Positions 51,729 to 62,546 of a stretch of 64,000 nucleotides of DNA are shown here, one piece after another. The stretch is from NCBI GenBank assembly GCA_947259725.1, contig CAMYNM010000005.1, positions 62,001 to 126,000 of the forward strand. The letters are read 5' to 3'. Within the stretch, counting starts at the first letter, position 1. Each line of letters opens with the position of its first letter. A program made the translations under genes and the position numbers. This DNA is from CALZIK01 sp945787635 (GTDB lineage: Bacteria > Acidobacteriota > Thermoanaerobaculia > Multivoradales > JAHEKO01). Under the pieces are notes generated by a model. The model was given only the letters and a program-made list of their open reading frames with translations, ran no database searches and had not been told where the DNA came from.

Positions 51729-53159
51729 GTGCCCTCCGACCAGGATCCTCTCGAGCCGCTCGAGATCTACTTCATCGCCATCGGCGGCACCGGCATGGCG
51801 CCGCTGGCCTGCCTTCTCAAGCAGGCCGGACACCGGGTTCTGGGGGCCGACGGCCCGTTGTATCCGCCGATGAGCACACTCTTGGCACGCAATGGGATCG
51901 AGCCGCTCGTCGGCTACGACCCCTCGCATCTCGAGCCCGCGCCGGACCTCGTAGTAGTCGGCAACGCGGTGCCTCGATCCAACATCGAGGCTCAGGCGAC
52001 CGAGGCGCTCGGGCTGGAATACGTTTCGATGCCCCAGGCGCTTTACCGGTTCTTTCTGGCCGACCGGCGTCCCCTGGTTGTCGCGGGAACGCACGGCAAG
52101 ACAACGACCACTGCTCTGGCTGCGTGGGTCTACCGGGCAGTGGGGCGCGATCCGGGCTTTCTCATCGGCGGCATTCCCAAGAACTTCGACCAGAGCTTCG
52201 CCCTGGGGTCCGGGGAGCGCTTCATCGTCGAGGGTGACGAATACAACGCCGCCTATTTCGATCGCGGGCCGAAGTTCTTCCACTACCACCCGGACACTCT
52301 CGTCCTCACGAGCGTCGAGTACGATCACGCCGATCTCTACCCGACTCCCGAGGCTCTCGACCGAACCTATCGCGACTTGGTCCGATCGATGCCCGGCACG
52401 GCGCTCCTGGTTGCGCACGGCGATCCCGCGGAGATGCGCTCGGTCGCCGATGAAGCGGCGTGTCGCACCCTCTTCTACGGTCTCGACCCGAGCAACGACC
52501 TGAGGCCCGAGCCGGGCTGGCACAGCGACAAGAGCGGGCTCGGCTTCGAGATCCGGCTGCCCGACGGCGAATCGGCCGAGATCCGGCTGCCACTCTCGGG
52601 ACAACACAACCTGCTCAACGCCCTCGCGGTTCTCGCGGTCGCCAGCGCCGACGGCATTCCGCTGCCGGAGATCGCGGCCGCGATGAGCTCATTCGAAGGC
52701 GTGCGCCGCCGCCAGGAAGTCGTCGGCGAAGCGGCCGGGGTTCTGGTCATCGATGACTTCGCGCACCACCCGACGGCCGTCCGACTGACCCTCGAGGGTT
52801 TGCGCTGCCGCTACCCCGACCGCCGACTCGTCGTCGCTTTGGAGCCACGCTCGCTCACGGCATCTCGGAATCTTTTCTACTCGGAGTACCTCGAAGCGCT
52901 TCGTCTGGCCGATCGGGTGTGGCTCGCGCCGGCTTTTCACGCCGAGCGCTTCGCGGCGCCGGATCGGCTCGACACCGCGAAACTGGCGCGGGAGCTGACC
53001 GAGGGCGGTACCCCCGCTGTCGCCTCCGATTCCATCGACTCGCTCCGTCGTGGTCTTCTCGAGGCGCTCGCGTCCGGGGACCTTGTGGTTACAATGTCCT
53101 CGGGGAGCTTCGACGGACTCGCGGCTCGAGTCGCCGAGGCCCTCGGGGACCAGGATTGA
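51729..53159 (+). CDS. mpl: UDP-N-acetylmuramate:L-alanyl-gamma-D-glutamyl-meso-diaminopimelate ligase
   Basis: 476 residues from GTG 51729. Mur-ligase architecture: Rossmann start IYFIAIGGTGMAPLACLLKQ, ATP loop VVAGTHGKTTTTALAAWVY, and the central motif FIVEGDEYNAAYFDRGPKFF with HYHPDTLVLTSVEYDHADLY. That central motif separates Mpl (EADEYDxAFFD...KF.HY type) from MurC. LSGQHNLLNALAVLAVA and DDFAHHPTAVRLTLEGLR complete the family pattern. It reattaches recycled tripeptide to UDP-MurNAc, so this organism recycles meso-DAP murein. Confidence 0.9.
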   Translation: MPSDQDPLEPLEIYFIAIGGTGMAPLACLLKQAGHRVLGADGPLYPPMSTLLARNGIEPLVGYDPSHLEPAPDLVVVGNAVPRSNIEAQATEALGLEYVSMPQALYRFFLADRRPLVVAGTHGKTTTTALAAWVYRAVGRDPGFLIGGIPKNFDQSFALGSGERFIVEGDEYNAAYFDRGPKFFHYHPDTLVLTSVEYDHADLYPTPEALDRTYRDLVRSMPGTALLVAHGDPAEMRSVADEAACRTLFYGLDPSNDLRPEPGWHSDKSGLGFEIRLPDGESAEIRLPLSGQHNLLNALAVLAVASADGIPLPEIAAAMSSFEGVRRRQEVVGEAAGVLVIDDFAHHPTAVRLTLEGLRCRYPDRRLVVALEPRSLTASRNLFYSEYLEALRLADRVWLAPAFHAERFAAPDRLDTAKLARELTEGGTPAVASDSIDSLRRGLLEALASGDLVVTMSSGSFDGLAARVAEALGDQD

Positions 53160-53266
53160 CACACACAGAGCAATCACCCTTGTTTCGGTCCAGATTCCGT
53201 GTCGGGAGGCCCCGGTCTGCTAGTATTCGCCGACCTTTTTGATCGGCGAGCCCTCTCGCTTTTCCC

Positions 53267-55054
53267 ATGAAATACCCTGGCAATGAGAACCTCGCGGAGG
53301 AGATCCGCGGGCGAATCCTCAACACTTTCCGGCAAACTCTGGACCTCGCCGAGAAAGGCGACGTTCGCGAAGCTCAACTCGGCTGCGACTTTGTCTTGCG
53401 GCTGGATCCGACCTTCGAGCCGGCTCGCCAACTGAGCGAGCGTTTGAAGGCGCCTGACGGCCAGGTCGACGTCGCCGATTTGCGCGCGGGCGTCACGGAG
53501 ACCGGCGATCTCGACCCCGAACTGCCCCCGCGAGAACCGGCCGGCTCCGAGGAACCGGTTGTCGAGCTCGACCTCGACTCCCCGCCGGAGACCCTCGACT
53601 CCCCGCCGGAGACCCTCGACTCGGCGCTCGACCTGAGCTCGCTCGAGTCCGTCCCGGTGAAGCCGGCGCCTTCGCCTCCCCCGCCCGCCCCCGCCGCCCC
53701 GGCCGCCCCAACCGCCGGCACCGAACCGATCGCCGCGCTCGACAACGAAAGCGAACGGAGAGTCGACGATCTCCTCAACGAAGGTCAAGCCGCCTTCGAG
53801 CGGGCCGAGTACCAGTCAGCGATCGACGCCTGGTCCAGGATCTTCCTGATCGACATCGACCATCCCGAAGCCAACCGGCGGATCGATCTGGCGCGCAAGC
53901 TCAAGGCCGAAGTCGAGCGCAAGCTGGAAGAAACCTACCACGACGCCGTCGGCAAGGTCGAAAGCGGCCGGCTCGACGAGGCCCGCCAGGGCTTCGCCGC
54001 CGTTCTCGAGATCATGCCCGGGCACGTCGCAGCGCAGGAGTACCTGGCTCGACTGGATGCGCCCGACTTCGCGGCTCCCGATCCGGCAACGTCGGCGGCT
54101 CCGGGCCTGCCTCCAGTGGAGGCTCTCGACGACTCCTTTGCCGGCTCGGCGGATTTTCCAGACGATGTCGGTGATGTCCTCGATGCGGACCTCTCGACGG
54201 TGCCGGATTCCGGCTTCGCCGAGCCGCCGCCCGCGATCGGTGGGGTCGGCAAGGCGTCGCGGCCGGCGCGTGACTCCAACCAGACCTTCAAGACCGTGGG
54301 CGCTGTGGCTCTGGTGTTGCTGGCCGTGGTCGGCTGGTTTCTCTACAAGAACTGGGCGACGATCTTCCCGAACGCTTCCGACCAGGCCCCGGCCATCCAG
54401 ACCGACCCGATCACCCGCGCCAAACGCACCTATGCCGAAGCCGGCGCGGCGATCGCGATCGCCCAGTTGAGACGCCTGTCGCCGGGACATCCGCAGTACG
54501 CCGAGGCCCAGGCCTTGGTGGCGCAATGGGAGGCAACCCTCGATGCCTCCAAATCGGATAGGGACGAGCCCGCGCCCGAGGCCCTGGCGGACCGAGACCG
54601 GCTGGTAAATGAAGCTCGTGCTGCTTTCTCAGAACGCCGGTACCTCGGGACTGAGGAGCTTCTCTCACAGGCCGCCAGCCACGCCCCTCTCGACGACGAC
54701 GCGACCGAGATGCTCGGGCAGACCGAGCAAGCGCTGGTGCCGATTCGCGGCGAAATCGTTTTGTTTCGAGAGGGCGAATGGGATTTCGCACTGCGAAACC
54801 TCTGGCGCATATGGGAGAGCGGCAACACGAGCCCCGACGTGCGGCGTCTGATGGTCGATTCCTATTTCAACCTGGGCGTTCGAGACCTCCAGCGCAACGA
54901 TCCCGAAGCCGCGATCGGTCACCTGCAGGAAGCCGGCGAGCTTGCGAGCGCCGACGCCGAGCTCGCTCGACTGATCGAGTTCGCGCAGGCCTACCAGGAC
55001 CGGTCGGACGACCTTCTCTACCGCATCTTCGTCAAGTACCAGCCCTTTCGTTGA
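53267..55054 (+). CDS. TPR-containing single-pass membrane protein
   Basis: 595 residues. An N-terminal helical region (about 1-65) and an acidic, Pro-rich linker (about 70-165) precede TPR-like repeats (about 165-270: LLNEGQAAFERAEYQSAIDA, AVGKVESGRLDEARQGFAAV). A second acidic linker leads to a membrane helix (about 345-365: TVGAVALVLLAVVGWFLYKN) and more TPR-like repeats to the end (LREGEWDF-like and NLGVRDLQRNDPEAAIGHLQ). The first half should be cytoplasmic and the last 230 residues outside the inner membrane, given the single helix. Scaffold or assembly role inferred. The RDD gene starts two bases after its stop. Confidence 0.75.
   Translation: MKYPGNENLAEEIRGRILNTFRQTLDLAEKGDVREAQLGCDFVLRLDPTFEPARQLSERLKAPDGQVDVADLRAGVTETGDLDPELPPREPAGSEEPVVELDLDSPPETLDSPPETLDSALDLSSLESVPVKPAPSPPPPAPAAPAAPTAGTEPIAALDNESERRVDDLLNEGQAAFERAEYQSAIDAWSRIFLIDIDHPEANRRIDLARKLKAEVERKLEETYHDAVGKVESGRLDEARQGFAAVLEIMPGHVAAQEYLARLDAPDFAAPDPATSAAPGLPPVEALDDSFAGSADFPDDVGDVLDADLSTVPDSGFAEPPPAIGGVGKASRPARDSNQTFKTVGAVALVLLAVVGWFLYKNWATIFPNASDQAPAIQTDPITRAKRTYAEAGAAIAIAQLRRLSPGHPQYAEAQALVAQWEATLDASKSDRDEPAPEALADRDRLVNEARAAFSERRYLGTEELLSQAASHAPLDDDATEMLGQTEQALVPIRGEIVLFREGEWDFALRNLWRIWESGNTSPDVRRLMVDSYFNLGVRDLQRNDPEAAIGHLQEAGELASADAELARLIEFAQAYQDRSDDLLYRIFVKYQPFR
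53573..53614 (+). repeat. In-frame 21-base tandem duplication
   Basis: The unit beginning CTCGACTCCCCGCCGGAGAC is present twice in a row (53573-53593 and 53594-53614) and encodes LDSPPET twice in the acidic linker of the TPR protein. Confidence 0.85.
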
Positions 55055-55055
55055 C

Positions 55056-55625
55056 ATGAAGAGATCGGCGCCTGGGGACGGGGACGACCTCCCCTTCGAC
55101 CTGCCGCTCGACTCCGGGCGTTCGACCGCGGAGGGCACGCAGCCGCAGTTGCCGTTGGAGCCCTTGCCCGCGCGGGCCCGACCGCCGGCCCCTGGAGCGC
55201 CGACCACGGTCGACGCCGGCGACGGGGACGGGGAGGCGGCGTTGCTCTACGGCCGGCGCTGGGCGGGTGGCGTCCTGGATCTCGCCGTTCAGATCGCGGT
55301 ACTGGCGTCGGCCATCGCCGGCAGCTGGTGGCTCGGGGTGTCGCCCGACCGGCTTTTGCTGTGGCCTCTGGCGTTGTTCGCGGCCAGCTTTTCTTTCCTC
55401 TACCATGTTCTGCCGTTGACCTTCTGGGGTCAGACGCCCGGCATGGCCAGCGTCGGGTTGGCCGCGCGCGCGGTGGAGGGCGGACCACTGACCATCAATC
55501 AGGCGGTCCAGCGCTGGCTGGGCGCGGTACTCAACGTCCTCAGTCTCGGGCTGGTGTTTTTCTTCAGGCGAAACCGATCGCTTCCGGATATCTTGAGCCG
55601 CTCGACGGTGCAGGAAGCCTCCTAG
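55056..55625 (+). CDS. RDD-family membrane protein
   Basis: 189 residues, starting just after the TPR gene. A charged, Pro-rich N-terminal region of about 60 residues is followed by the RDD domain: ALLYGRRWAGGVLDLAVQIA (the Arg and Asp motif), helix LLLWPLALFAASFSFLYHVL, and LTFWGQTPGMASVGLAARAV. The C-terminus FFFRRNRSLPDILSRSTV shows the second conserved Asp. RDD proteins are small membrane proteins, some linked to ion transport or stress. Co-transcription with the TPR protein suggests a joint membrane function. Confidence 0.82.
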   Translation: MKRSAPGDGDDLPFDLPLDSGRSTAEGTQPQLPLEPLPARARPPAPGAPTTVDAGDGDGEAALLYGRRWAGGVLDLAVQIAVLASAIAGSWWLGVSPDRLLLWPLALFAASFSFLYHVLPLTFWGQTPGMASVGLAARAVEGGPLTINQAVQRWLGAVLNVLSLGLVFFFRRNRSLPDILSRSTVQEAS

Positions 55626-56230
55626 CCACCGCTGCTTCGTCGAAAGAGCGAAACCGCGACCGACAGGTTGGCGACCGCGGTCGTCACGGCGAACACGGTC
55701 AGGCTGTCGAGCCAGGGCAAGAGCGAGGCTACTCCGCCCACCTGGTACAGAAGGCCGCTTCGCATGAGCGCCTTCGAGGCCAGACCGCCGACGGTGAAAA
55801 ACGAGTGCCCGATCAATAGCAGCCAAATCCCCGGCAGGTAGGCATAGGCGCGATTGACGACCACCACCGCGGTCAGGGCAATTGCGATCAGCGACAGATT
55901 GCCCTGGGCCTTGAAGACCCAACCGGTAATCTCCGAGCGCACCGCCGGGCGGCCGCCGCGACGCATCGCGAGCCCCTCGATCGCGCCCCCGATCAGAATC
56001 GCGATCGACCAGAGAAGCAGCACGGCGAGCGAGCCCGGTCCGACCGCCGCCGCAAGATGGGGCGTGAGCAGCGCCGCGCCCGGAAGGATCACCGCCCAGG
56101 CCAGCCACGGCCACGGCGAGCGCAGATAGCCTCCACTCGCCCGCGAGAAGAGAGCGCGAACGCGGTCGAGATCGGAGCCTCCTGAAGAAAGCGGCGTTCG
56201 CGGCCGGAGCGGATCGTATTCGGAGGGCAC
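55622..56230 (-). CDS. Small multi-pass membrane protein, unknown
   Basis: 202 residues from GTG 56230. After about 40 polar residues come four or five hydrophobic helices (WLAWAVILPGAALLTPHLAA, GSLAVLLLWSIAILIGGAIE, GNLSLIAIALTAVVVVN, YLPGIWLLLIGHSFFTVGGL, LDSLTVFAVTTAVANLSVAV). No family is recognised. Its stop overlaps the RDD gene stop by four bases on the opposite strand. It follows the ATP synthase epsilon gene on the same strand with a 17-base gap, so it may be read from that operon. Confidence 0.7.
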   Translation of the reverse strand: MPSEYDPLRPRTPLSSGGSDLDRVRALFSRASGGYLRSPWPWLAWAVILPGAALLTPHLAAAVGPGSLAVLLLWSIAILIGGAIEGLAMRRGGRPAVRSEITGWVFKAQGNLSLIAIALTAVVVVNRAYAYLPGIWLLLIGHSFFTVGGLASKALMRSGLLYQVGGVASLLPWLDSLTVFAVTTAVANLSVAVSLFRRSSGG

Positions 56231-56247
56231 CGCGCCGCTCGGTTCGG

Positions 56248-56670
56248 CTATTGCCGGCTGCTGACGCGCAGCTGCGCCCGCGCGCGCTGGATCGCCCGCT
56301 CGCGCTCTCGCATCGAGGCCGGATCGTGGACCTCCATCGCTCGCGCTTCCTTCAGGAGCTTCTCGACTTCGGCGCGGTCGATCTCCTCGGCCCGCCGGGC
56401 GTCTTCGGTCAAGACCGTCAGCTCATTGTCCGCCATCTCGGCGAATCCACCGTCGATGAAAAAGACCTCCATGCCGGTTTCGGTCTCGACCCGGAGCTTG
56501 CCGGCCGCGAGCTTGCACACCAGTGGCGCGCGGCTGCGCAAGAGACCGATCTCACCGTCATGCGCCGGGAGCGCGACGAACCGCGCATCGCCTTCGAGAA
56601 CCACCTTCTCCGGCGTGACCACCGAGCAGCGAAACGGTTTCGCGTCGGGGAAGCTCGTGGATTCGGCCAT
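56248..56670 (-). CDS. atpC: F1Fo ATP synthase epsilon subunit
   Basis: 140 residues from ATG 56670. The N-terminal beta domain FRCSVVTPEKVVLEGDARFV, ALPAHDGEIGLLRSRAPLV and VFFIDGGFAEMADNELTVLT matches the epsilon/delta family; a two-helix C-terminal domain (AEVEKLLKEARAMEVHD... to the end) is present, so autoinhibition is possible. Last F1 gene of the operon, seven bases after atpD. Confidence 0.93.
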   Translation of the reverse strand: MAESTSFPDAKPFRCSVVTPEKVVLEGDARFVALPAHDGEIGLLRSRAPLVCKLAAGKLRVETETGMEVFFIDGGFAEMADNELTVLTEDARRAEEIDRAEVEKLLKEARAMEVHDPASMRERERAIQRARAQLRVSSRQ

Positions 56671-56677
56671 GGTTCGG

Positions 56678-58129
56678 CTACGACGCCTTCGCCAACTCTT
56701 CGGCGCGCGCGGCGGCGTCCTCGATGGTGCCCACGTACATGAAGGCCTGGTCGGGAAGATGGTCCCACTTGCCGTCACAGAGCTCCTCGAAGGACCGGAT
56801 GGTGTCATCGCGGGACACGTTGACGCCCGGAATACCGATGAACTGCTCGGCCACGAAAAAGGCCTGCGACAGGAATCTCTCGATCTTGCGCGCCCGGCGA
56901 ACGATCAGCTTGTCGTCCTCGGAGAGCTCGTCGACACCGAGGATCGCAATGATGTCCTGGAGATCCTTGTAGCGCTGGAGAATCTGCTGCACCCGGCGAG
57001 CCACCCGGTAGTGGCGCTCACCGAGAAATTCCGGAGCGACGATCCGGCTGGAGGACGCCAACGGATCGACCGCCGGGTAGATGCCCTTCTCGGCGATCGA
57101 CCGCTCGAGGTTCACGGTCGAGTCGAGGTGGGTAAACGCCGTCGCCGGGGCCGGATCGGTGTAGTCGTCGGCGGGAACGTAGATCGCCTGAATCGAGGTC
57201 ACAGCGCCGTGCTTGGTCGAGGTGATGCGCTCTTGCAGCTCGCCCATCTCGGTGCCGAGGGTGGGCTGGTAACCCACCGCCGAGGGCATGCGGCCGAGAA
57301 GAGCCGACACCTCGGAACCAGCCTGGGAGAACCGGAAGATGTTGTCGATGAACAGAAGCGTGTCGACGCCGGTCTGGTCGCGGAAATGCTCGGCCATGGT
57401 GAGCGCCGAAAGAGCGACCCGCAGACGCGCGCCCGGGGGCTCGTTCATCTGGCCGAAGACCATGACGGTTTGATCGATGACGCTCTTGCCGGTGTCGCCG
57501 ATCTGCGCTTCCTGCATCTCTATCCAGAGGTCGTTGCCCTCGCGGGTACGCTCGCCGACGCCGGCGAAGCAGGAGTAGCCGCTATGGAAACGCGCCAGGC
57601 GCGCGATCAGTTCCTGGATGATGACGGTCTTGCCGACGCCGGCACCGCCAAACAGACCCGCCTTGCCGCCCCGTACCAGCGGGCAGAGGAGATCCATGAC
57701 CTTGATCCCGGTCTCGAACAGCTCGGTCTTCGACGACAGGTCGTCCAGCTCCGGAGGCACGCGGTGAATCGGAAGCCGCTCATTGACTTCGATCGGGCCG
57801 CGGTCGTCGATGGGATCACCCACCAGGTTGAACACCCTGCCGAGGGTCTCTTCGCCCACCGGCACCGTGATCGGGCTTCCGGTATCGAGGATCTTGGTGC
57901 CACGCTGGACGCCGTCGGTCGAGTCGAGCGCCACCGCTCGAATCCGCCCGCCGCCGAGATGCTGCGCGACTTCGCACCAGAGCGTCTCCGGCTCCTCTCC
58001 GCCCATCACCGAGCGCGTCACCTCGAGGCGCAAGGCGTTGTAGATCGCCGGAAGATTCTCTTCCGGAAAGCGGGCATCGAGAACCGAGCCGATGACCTGC
58101 GTGACTTCACCGTAATTTCCATCCGTCAT
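56678..58129 (-). CDS. atpD: F1Fo ATP synthase beta subunit
   Basis: 483 residues from ATG 58129. Walker A GLFGGAGVGKTVIIQELI, catalytic Glu in GVGERTREGNDLW, Walker B VDTLLFIDNIFRFSQAGSEV, DELSEDDKLIVRRARKIERF, and the DELSEED-like loop itself. PSAVGYQPTLGTEMGELQER is also conserved. Normal length; this is the catalytic subunit of the rotary enzyme at the inner membrane. Confidence 0.97.
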   Translation of the reverse strand: MTDGNYGEVTQVIGSVLDARFPEENLPAIYNALRLEVTRSVMGGEEPETLWCEVAQHLGGGRIRAVALDSTDGVQRGTKILDTGSPITVPVGEETLGRVFNLVGDPIDDRGPIEVNERLPIHRVPPELDDLSSKTELFETGIKVMDLLCPLVRGGKAGLFGGAGVGKTVIIQELIARLARFHSGYSCFAGVGERTREGNDLWIEMQEAQIGDTGKSVIDQTVMVFGQMNEPPGARLRVALSALTMAEHFRDQTGVDTLLFIDNIFRFSQAGSEVSALLGRMPSAVGYQPTLGTEMGELQERITSTKHGAVTSIQAIYVPADDYTDPAPATAFTHLDSTVNLERSIAEKGIYPAVDPLASSSRIVAPEFLGERHYRVARRVQQILQRYKDLQDIIAILGVDELSEDDKLIVRRARKIERFLSQAFFVAEQFIGIPGVNVSRDDTIRSFEELCDGKWDHLPDQAFMYVGTIEDAAARAEELAKAS

Positions 58130-58154
58130 ATCTAGACTACCTTTGCTAATTGGG

Positions 58155-59063
58155 TCAGGCGAGTGCGTTGGCTCCGCCGACAATGTCCAAAAGCTCCATC
58201 GTGATCTGCGTCTGCCGCGCCCGGTTGTACTGCTGGGTCAAGTTCTTGATCATGTCGCCGGCGGCGTCGGTCGCAGCCTTCATCGCGACCATGCGGGCGA
58301 TCTGCTCGCTGACGGCGGCATCCATGAAGGTCTGAAAGAAGCTCACCCGCACCGTCGCCGGCAACAGCTCGGCGAGAATCTCGGCGGGCTCCGGCGAGAA
58401 CTCGTATTCGATCTCTCGCTGCCCGGTTGCCGCGGCGGCGTCTCCCTCGACCGCCGCTTCCGGCTTGGCATCTCCGACGCTGCGCTCGAGAGGCAGGACC
58501 CTCTCGACCACCGGCACTTGTTTTCCCGCGGAGATGAACTTCATGTAGGCGATCGACACCGAGTCGATCTCGCCCGCGATAAACCGCGCCATGACCTCAT
58601 TGGCCAACGGCTCGACCTCTTCGAACCGCGGCGAGTCCGAAACGCCCGAAATCTCCTGGGCCAGGGTCCGCCCCAGGAATCGAAAGTACGCGATCCCCTT
58701 CTTGCCCACCATGTGGACTTCGGTCTCGCTGCCCTCCGCTTTACCAGCCTCGAGCTCCTCCAGAGCCGTGCGCAAGACGTTGGCGTTGTAACCGCCGCAG
58801 AGTCCCCGGTTGCTCGAGAGCACGAGCAGCACCCGACGCCGGTTCTCGGCAGGCACCTGCATCAGCGGATGATCGAGCCCCTTGGCCGCGCGAGCGAGTT
58901 TCTCGACCAGCTCGGCCAGTTTGTCGGTGTACGGCCGGCCGGCCACGGCGGCGCTGTGAACCGCCTGGAAACGAGCGGTCGCAATGAGCTGCATCGTCCG
59001 CGTAATCTTGCGGATATTGCGTGCAGCCTTGCGGCGCTTGACCAAGACTCTGCGGTTTGCCAT
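58155..59063 (-). CDS. atpG: F1Fo ATP synthase gamma subunit
   Basis: 302 residues. N-terminal helix KRRKAARNIRKITRTMQLIA, LLVLSSNRGLCGGYNANVLR and the C-terminal helix ARMVAMKAATDAAGDMIKNL with TQQYNRARQTQITMELLDIV are diagnostic. A short acidic, Ala-rich insertion (PEAAVEGDAAAATGQREIEY) lies before the C-terminal helix. It forms the central stalk, located between atpA and atpD as usual. Confidence 0.96.
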   Translation of the reverse strand: MANRRVLVKRRKAARNIRKITRTMQLIATARFQAVHSAAVAGRPYTDKLAELVEKLARAAKGLDHPLMQVPAENRRRVLLVLSSNRGLCGGYNANVLRTALEELEAGKAEGSETEVHMVGKKGIAYFRFLGRTLAQEISGVSDSPRFEEVEPLANEVMARFIAGEIDSVSIAYMKFISAGKQVPVVERVLPLERSVGDAKPEAAVEGDAAAATGQREIEYEFSPEPAEILAELLPATVRVSFFQTFMDAAVSEQIARMVAMKAATDAAGDMIKNLTQQYNRARQTQITMELLDIVGGANALA

Positions 59064-59074
59064 CTCTTAACCGC

Positions 59075-60790
<1,716 letters not shown>

Positions 60791-60826
60791 CAGAAAATCT
60801 CCACTGCTGCGGGCTCTTGCGAGCGC

Positions 60827-61423
60827 CTACTCTCTGGCCGAAGCCAAGTCGTGAATCTGCTGGGACGCGCGATCGAAGAGCCGGGCCTTCATGACGTTGA
60901 GCTCACGCGACACGCTGCGATTGACCTTGCGGTCTCCGGCCTTGAACACCAGTCCGCCGATGACGTCTGGATCGACCACCTCGACCAGCCGCACCTCGCC
61001 GCCCGTCCACTTCGATGCAACCCTTTCGGTGCGCTGCCGCTGCTCCGCCGTCAACGGCTCGGCGGTAACGACATCGACCTCGGTGATGCCGTTCTGCTCT
61101 TCGAACTCGCGCCGGTAGCCCTCGACAAACGCGCGAATCAGGCCCAGACGACCTTTCGCGTTCATCACTTGAAGGGTGTTGACGACCAGATCGCTGGCGC
61201 GGTCTCTCAGGGCCTTTTCCAGCAGGCCGCGGCGAGCCTCTTTCTCGACCAGCGGTGACGAGAGTGCGCGCTCGAAGCTCGGATCCCGATCCAGAACAGC
61301 CCGCAAGCCCTGAAGCTCCTCGAACACGTCTCTGGCAGCTCCGGCTCTCGAGGCCAGCTCGAGAGTGGCACCGGCGTAGACCCGAGCTACCGCCAGTTCA
61401 CGTTCGTCAAAGCTCCCGGACAT
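60827..61423 (-). CDS. atpH: F1Fo ATP synthase delta subunit (OSCP)
   Basis: 198 residues. AVARVYAGATLELASRAGAA at the N-terminus, the hydrophobic helix pattern and the C-terminal VVDPDVIGGLVFKAGDRKVN are the family hallmarks. It links the peripheral b stalk to the top of F1. It sits between atpF and atpA as in most bacteria. Confidence 0.95.
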   Translation of the reverse strand: MSGSFDERELAVARVYAGATLELASRAGAARDVFEELQGLRAVLDRDPSFERALSSPLVEKEARRGLLEKALRDRASDLVVNTLQVMNAKGRLGLIRAFVEGYRREFEEQNGITEVDVVTAEPLTAEQRQRTERVASKWTGGEVRLVEVVDPDVIGGLVFKAGDRKVNRSVSRELNVMKARLFDRASQQIHDLASARE

Positions 61424-61434
61424 TCTTCGGATCC

Positions 61435-62040
61435 CTAGTTGGTGTCCATCCGCTCGAGCTCGTCGAGCGACCGGGCCACCAGCTTTTCTCTTTCCGCAGC
61501 CGAAAGCTCCTTGCGCAGGATTCGTGACGCCATATCGGTCGCGAGCTGCGCGCTGGTCGAATACAGCTCGCGGATCGCGGTCTGCTTCGCGACGTCGATC
61601 TCGCGCTTGGCCCGCTCGATCATCTTTTGCGACTCTTGACGAGCTTCGTCTTCGAGACGGGCCTTGACCACCTCGCCGTCGCGCCGACCTTCCTCTACGA
61701 TCGCGGTCGCCTCGGCGCGCGCCTCGTGGAGCTTCGAATCGTACTCCTCGAGCCGGGCCTGCGCATCTTCGCGGTCGTTCTTGGCCTCGACCAGAGCGTC
61801 ACGAATGAACTGTTCGCGCTTTTGCAGGGCGTCGAGCAGCGGCCCCCAAGCGTACTTGCCCAGGACCACGAGCACCGCGCCGAAGATGAGAAGGGTCCAC
61901 ACGGCGTTGCCCAGATTGCCGGAAAAAATGTTCTCGTTTCCGCCCTCTGCGGCGAACGCCGGGCTCACCGCGGCGGCCGCAACGATCGCCACGATCGCGA
62001 CGACCAGCAGCGACCGAATCTGCATATTCCTCTTCTTCAT
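61435..62040 (-). CDS. atpF: F1Fo ATP synthase b subunit with signal-peptide-like N-terminus
   Basis: 201 residues from ATG 62040, or five shorter from ATG 62025. A first hydrophobic segment SLLVVAIVAIVAAAAVSPAF ending in AFA-AEGG looks like a cleavable signal peptide. The usual membrane anchor (VWTLLIFGAVLVVLGKYAWG followed by PLLDALQKREQFI) comes second. The rest is the long helical stalk. Only one b gene is present, with no b' copy, so the stalk should be a homodimer. Confidence 0.93.
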   Translation of the reverse strand: MKKRNMQIRSLLVVAIVAIVAAAAVSPAFAAEGGNENIFSGNLGNAVWTLLIFGAVLVVLGKYAWGPLLDALQKREQFIRDALVEAKNDREDAQARLEEYDSKLHEARAEATAIVEEGRRDGEVVKARLEDEARQESQKMIERAKREIDVAKQTAIRELYSTSAQLATDMASRILRKELSAAEREKLVARSLDELERMDTN

Positions 62041-62086
62041 AGTTGTCTCGCGCGGCCGGCCGAGAACGGCCGGCCGTTCGGTTCGG

Positions 62087-62434
62087 TTATTTGGCGTTGA
62101 CCGCCAACATCGTGATGATCAGGGCAAAGAAGGTCGCGCCTTCGATCAGCGCCGCGGTCAAGATCATCGGAGTGAAGATCTGACCCGCGACTTCGGGCTG
62201 GCGAGCCATCGACTCGACCGCGCTGCCGCCGATCCGGCCGATACCCGCGGCCGCGCCCATGATCACCAGGCCGGCGCCGATCGCGCCGCCGAGCTTGGCC
62301 GCGCCCAGAGTGGTCAGCATCGAGCCACCCTCTGCGGCGCCCTCGGCGGCCATCGCAGGGGTCGCCGGAACCAGCATGATGGCGAGACCCATCACGATCA
62401 TGACCAGTGCAAACTTCGAGAATCGTTTCTGCAT
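62087..62434 (-). CDS. atpE: F1Fo ATP synthase c subunit with signal-peptide-like N-terminus
   Basis: 115 residues from ATG 62434 (GGAGACAGAAA upstream); ATG 62530 would add 32 residues that look like leader, not protein. The first 30 residues (FALVMIVMGLAIMLVPATPA followed by MAAEG) form a signal-like extension. The c hairpin follows: LGGAIGAGLVIMGAAAGIGR and MARQPEVAGQIF as the polar loop, with the ion-binding Glu in ALIEGATFFALI. The Gln and Ser residues of Na+-type rings are not present at the expected places, so proton coupling is likely. Confidence 0.92.
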   Translation of the reverse strand: MQKRFSKFALVMIVMGLAIMLVPATPAMAAEGAAEGGSMLTTLGAAKLGGAIGAGLVIMGAAAGIGRIGGSAVESMARQPEVAGQIFTPMILTAALIEGATFFALIITMLAVNAK

Positions 62435-62546
62435 TTTCTGTCTCCAGTTTTCCGTCGAGCGGGAATCGACGGTAGTTCGGTTCGCCATCGCAGTCACGCC
62501 TTGCGACCCTTTGTCCCGCGACTCGGGCATGGCGAATTACTCCCGA

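Noticed and set aside
56426..58135. Plus-strand ORF of 569 residues opposite atpD
   Set aside because: It mirrors the conserved atpD gene; stop-free antisense frames are expected at this GC content.
62087..62434. Sodium-type c ring
   Set aside because: The position of the Na+-ligand Gln in the first helix holds Arg/Ile-type residues and the Glu in the second helix is followed by Gly-Ala, not Ser, so the Na+ signature is absent.
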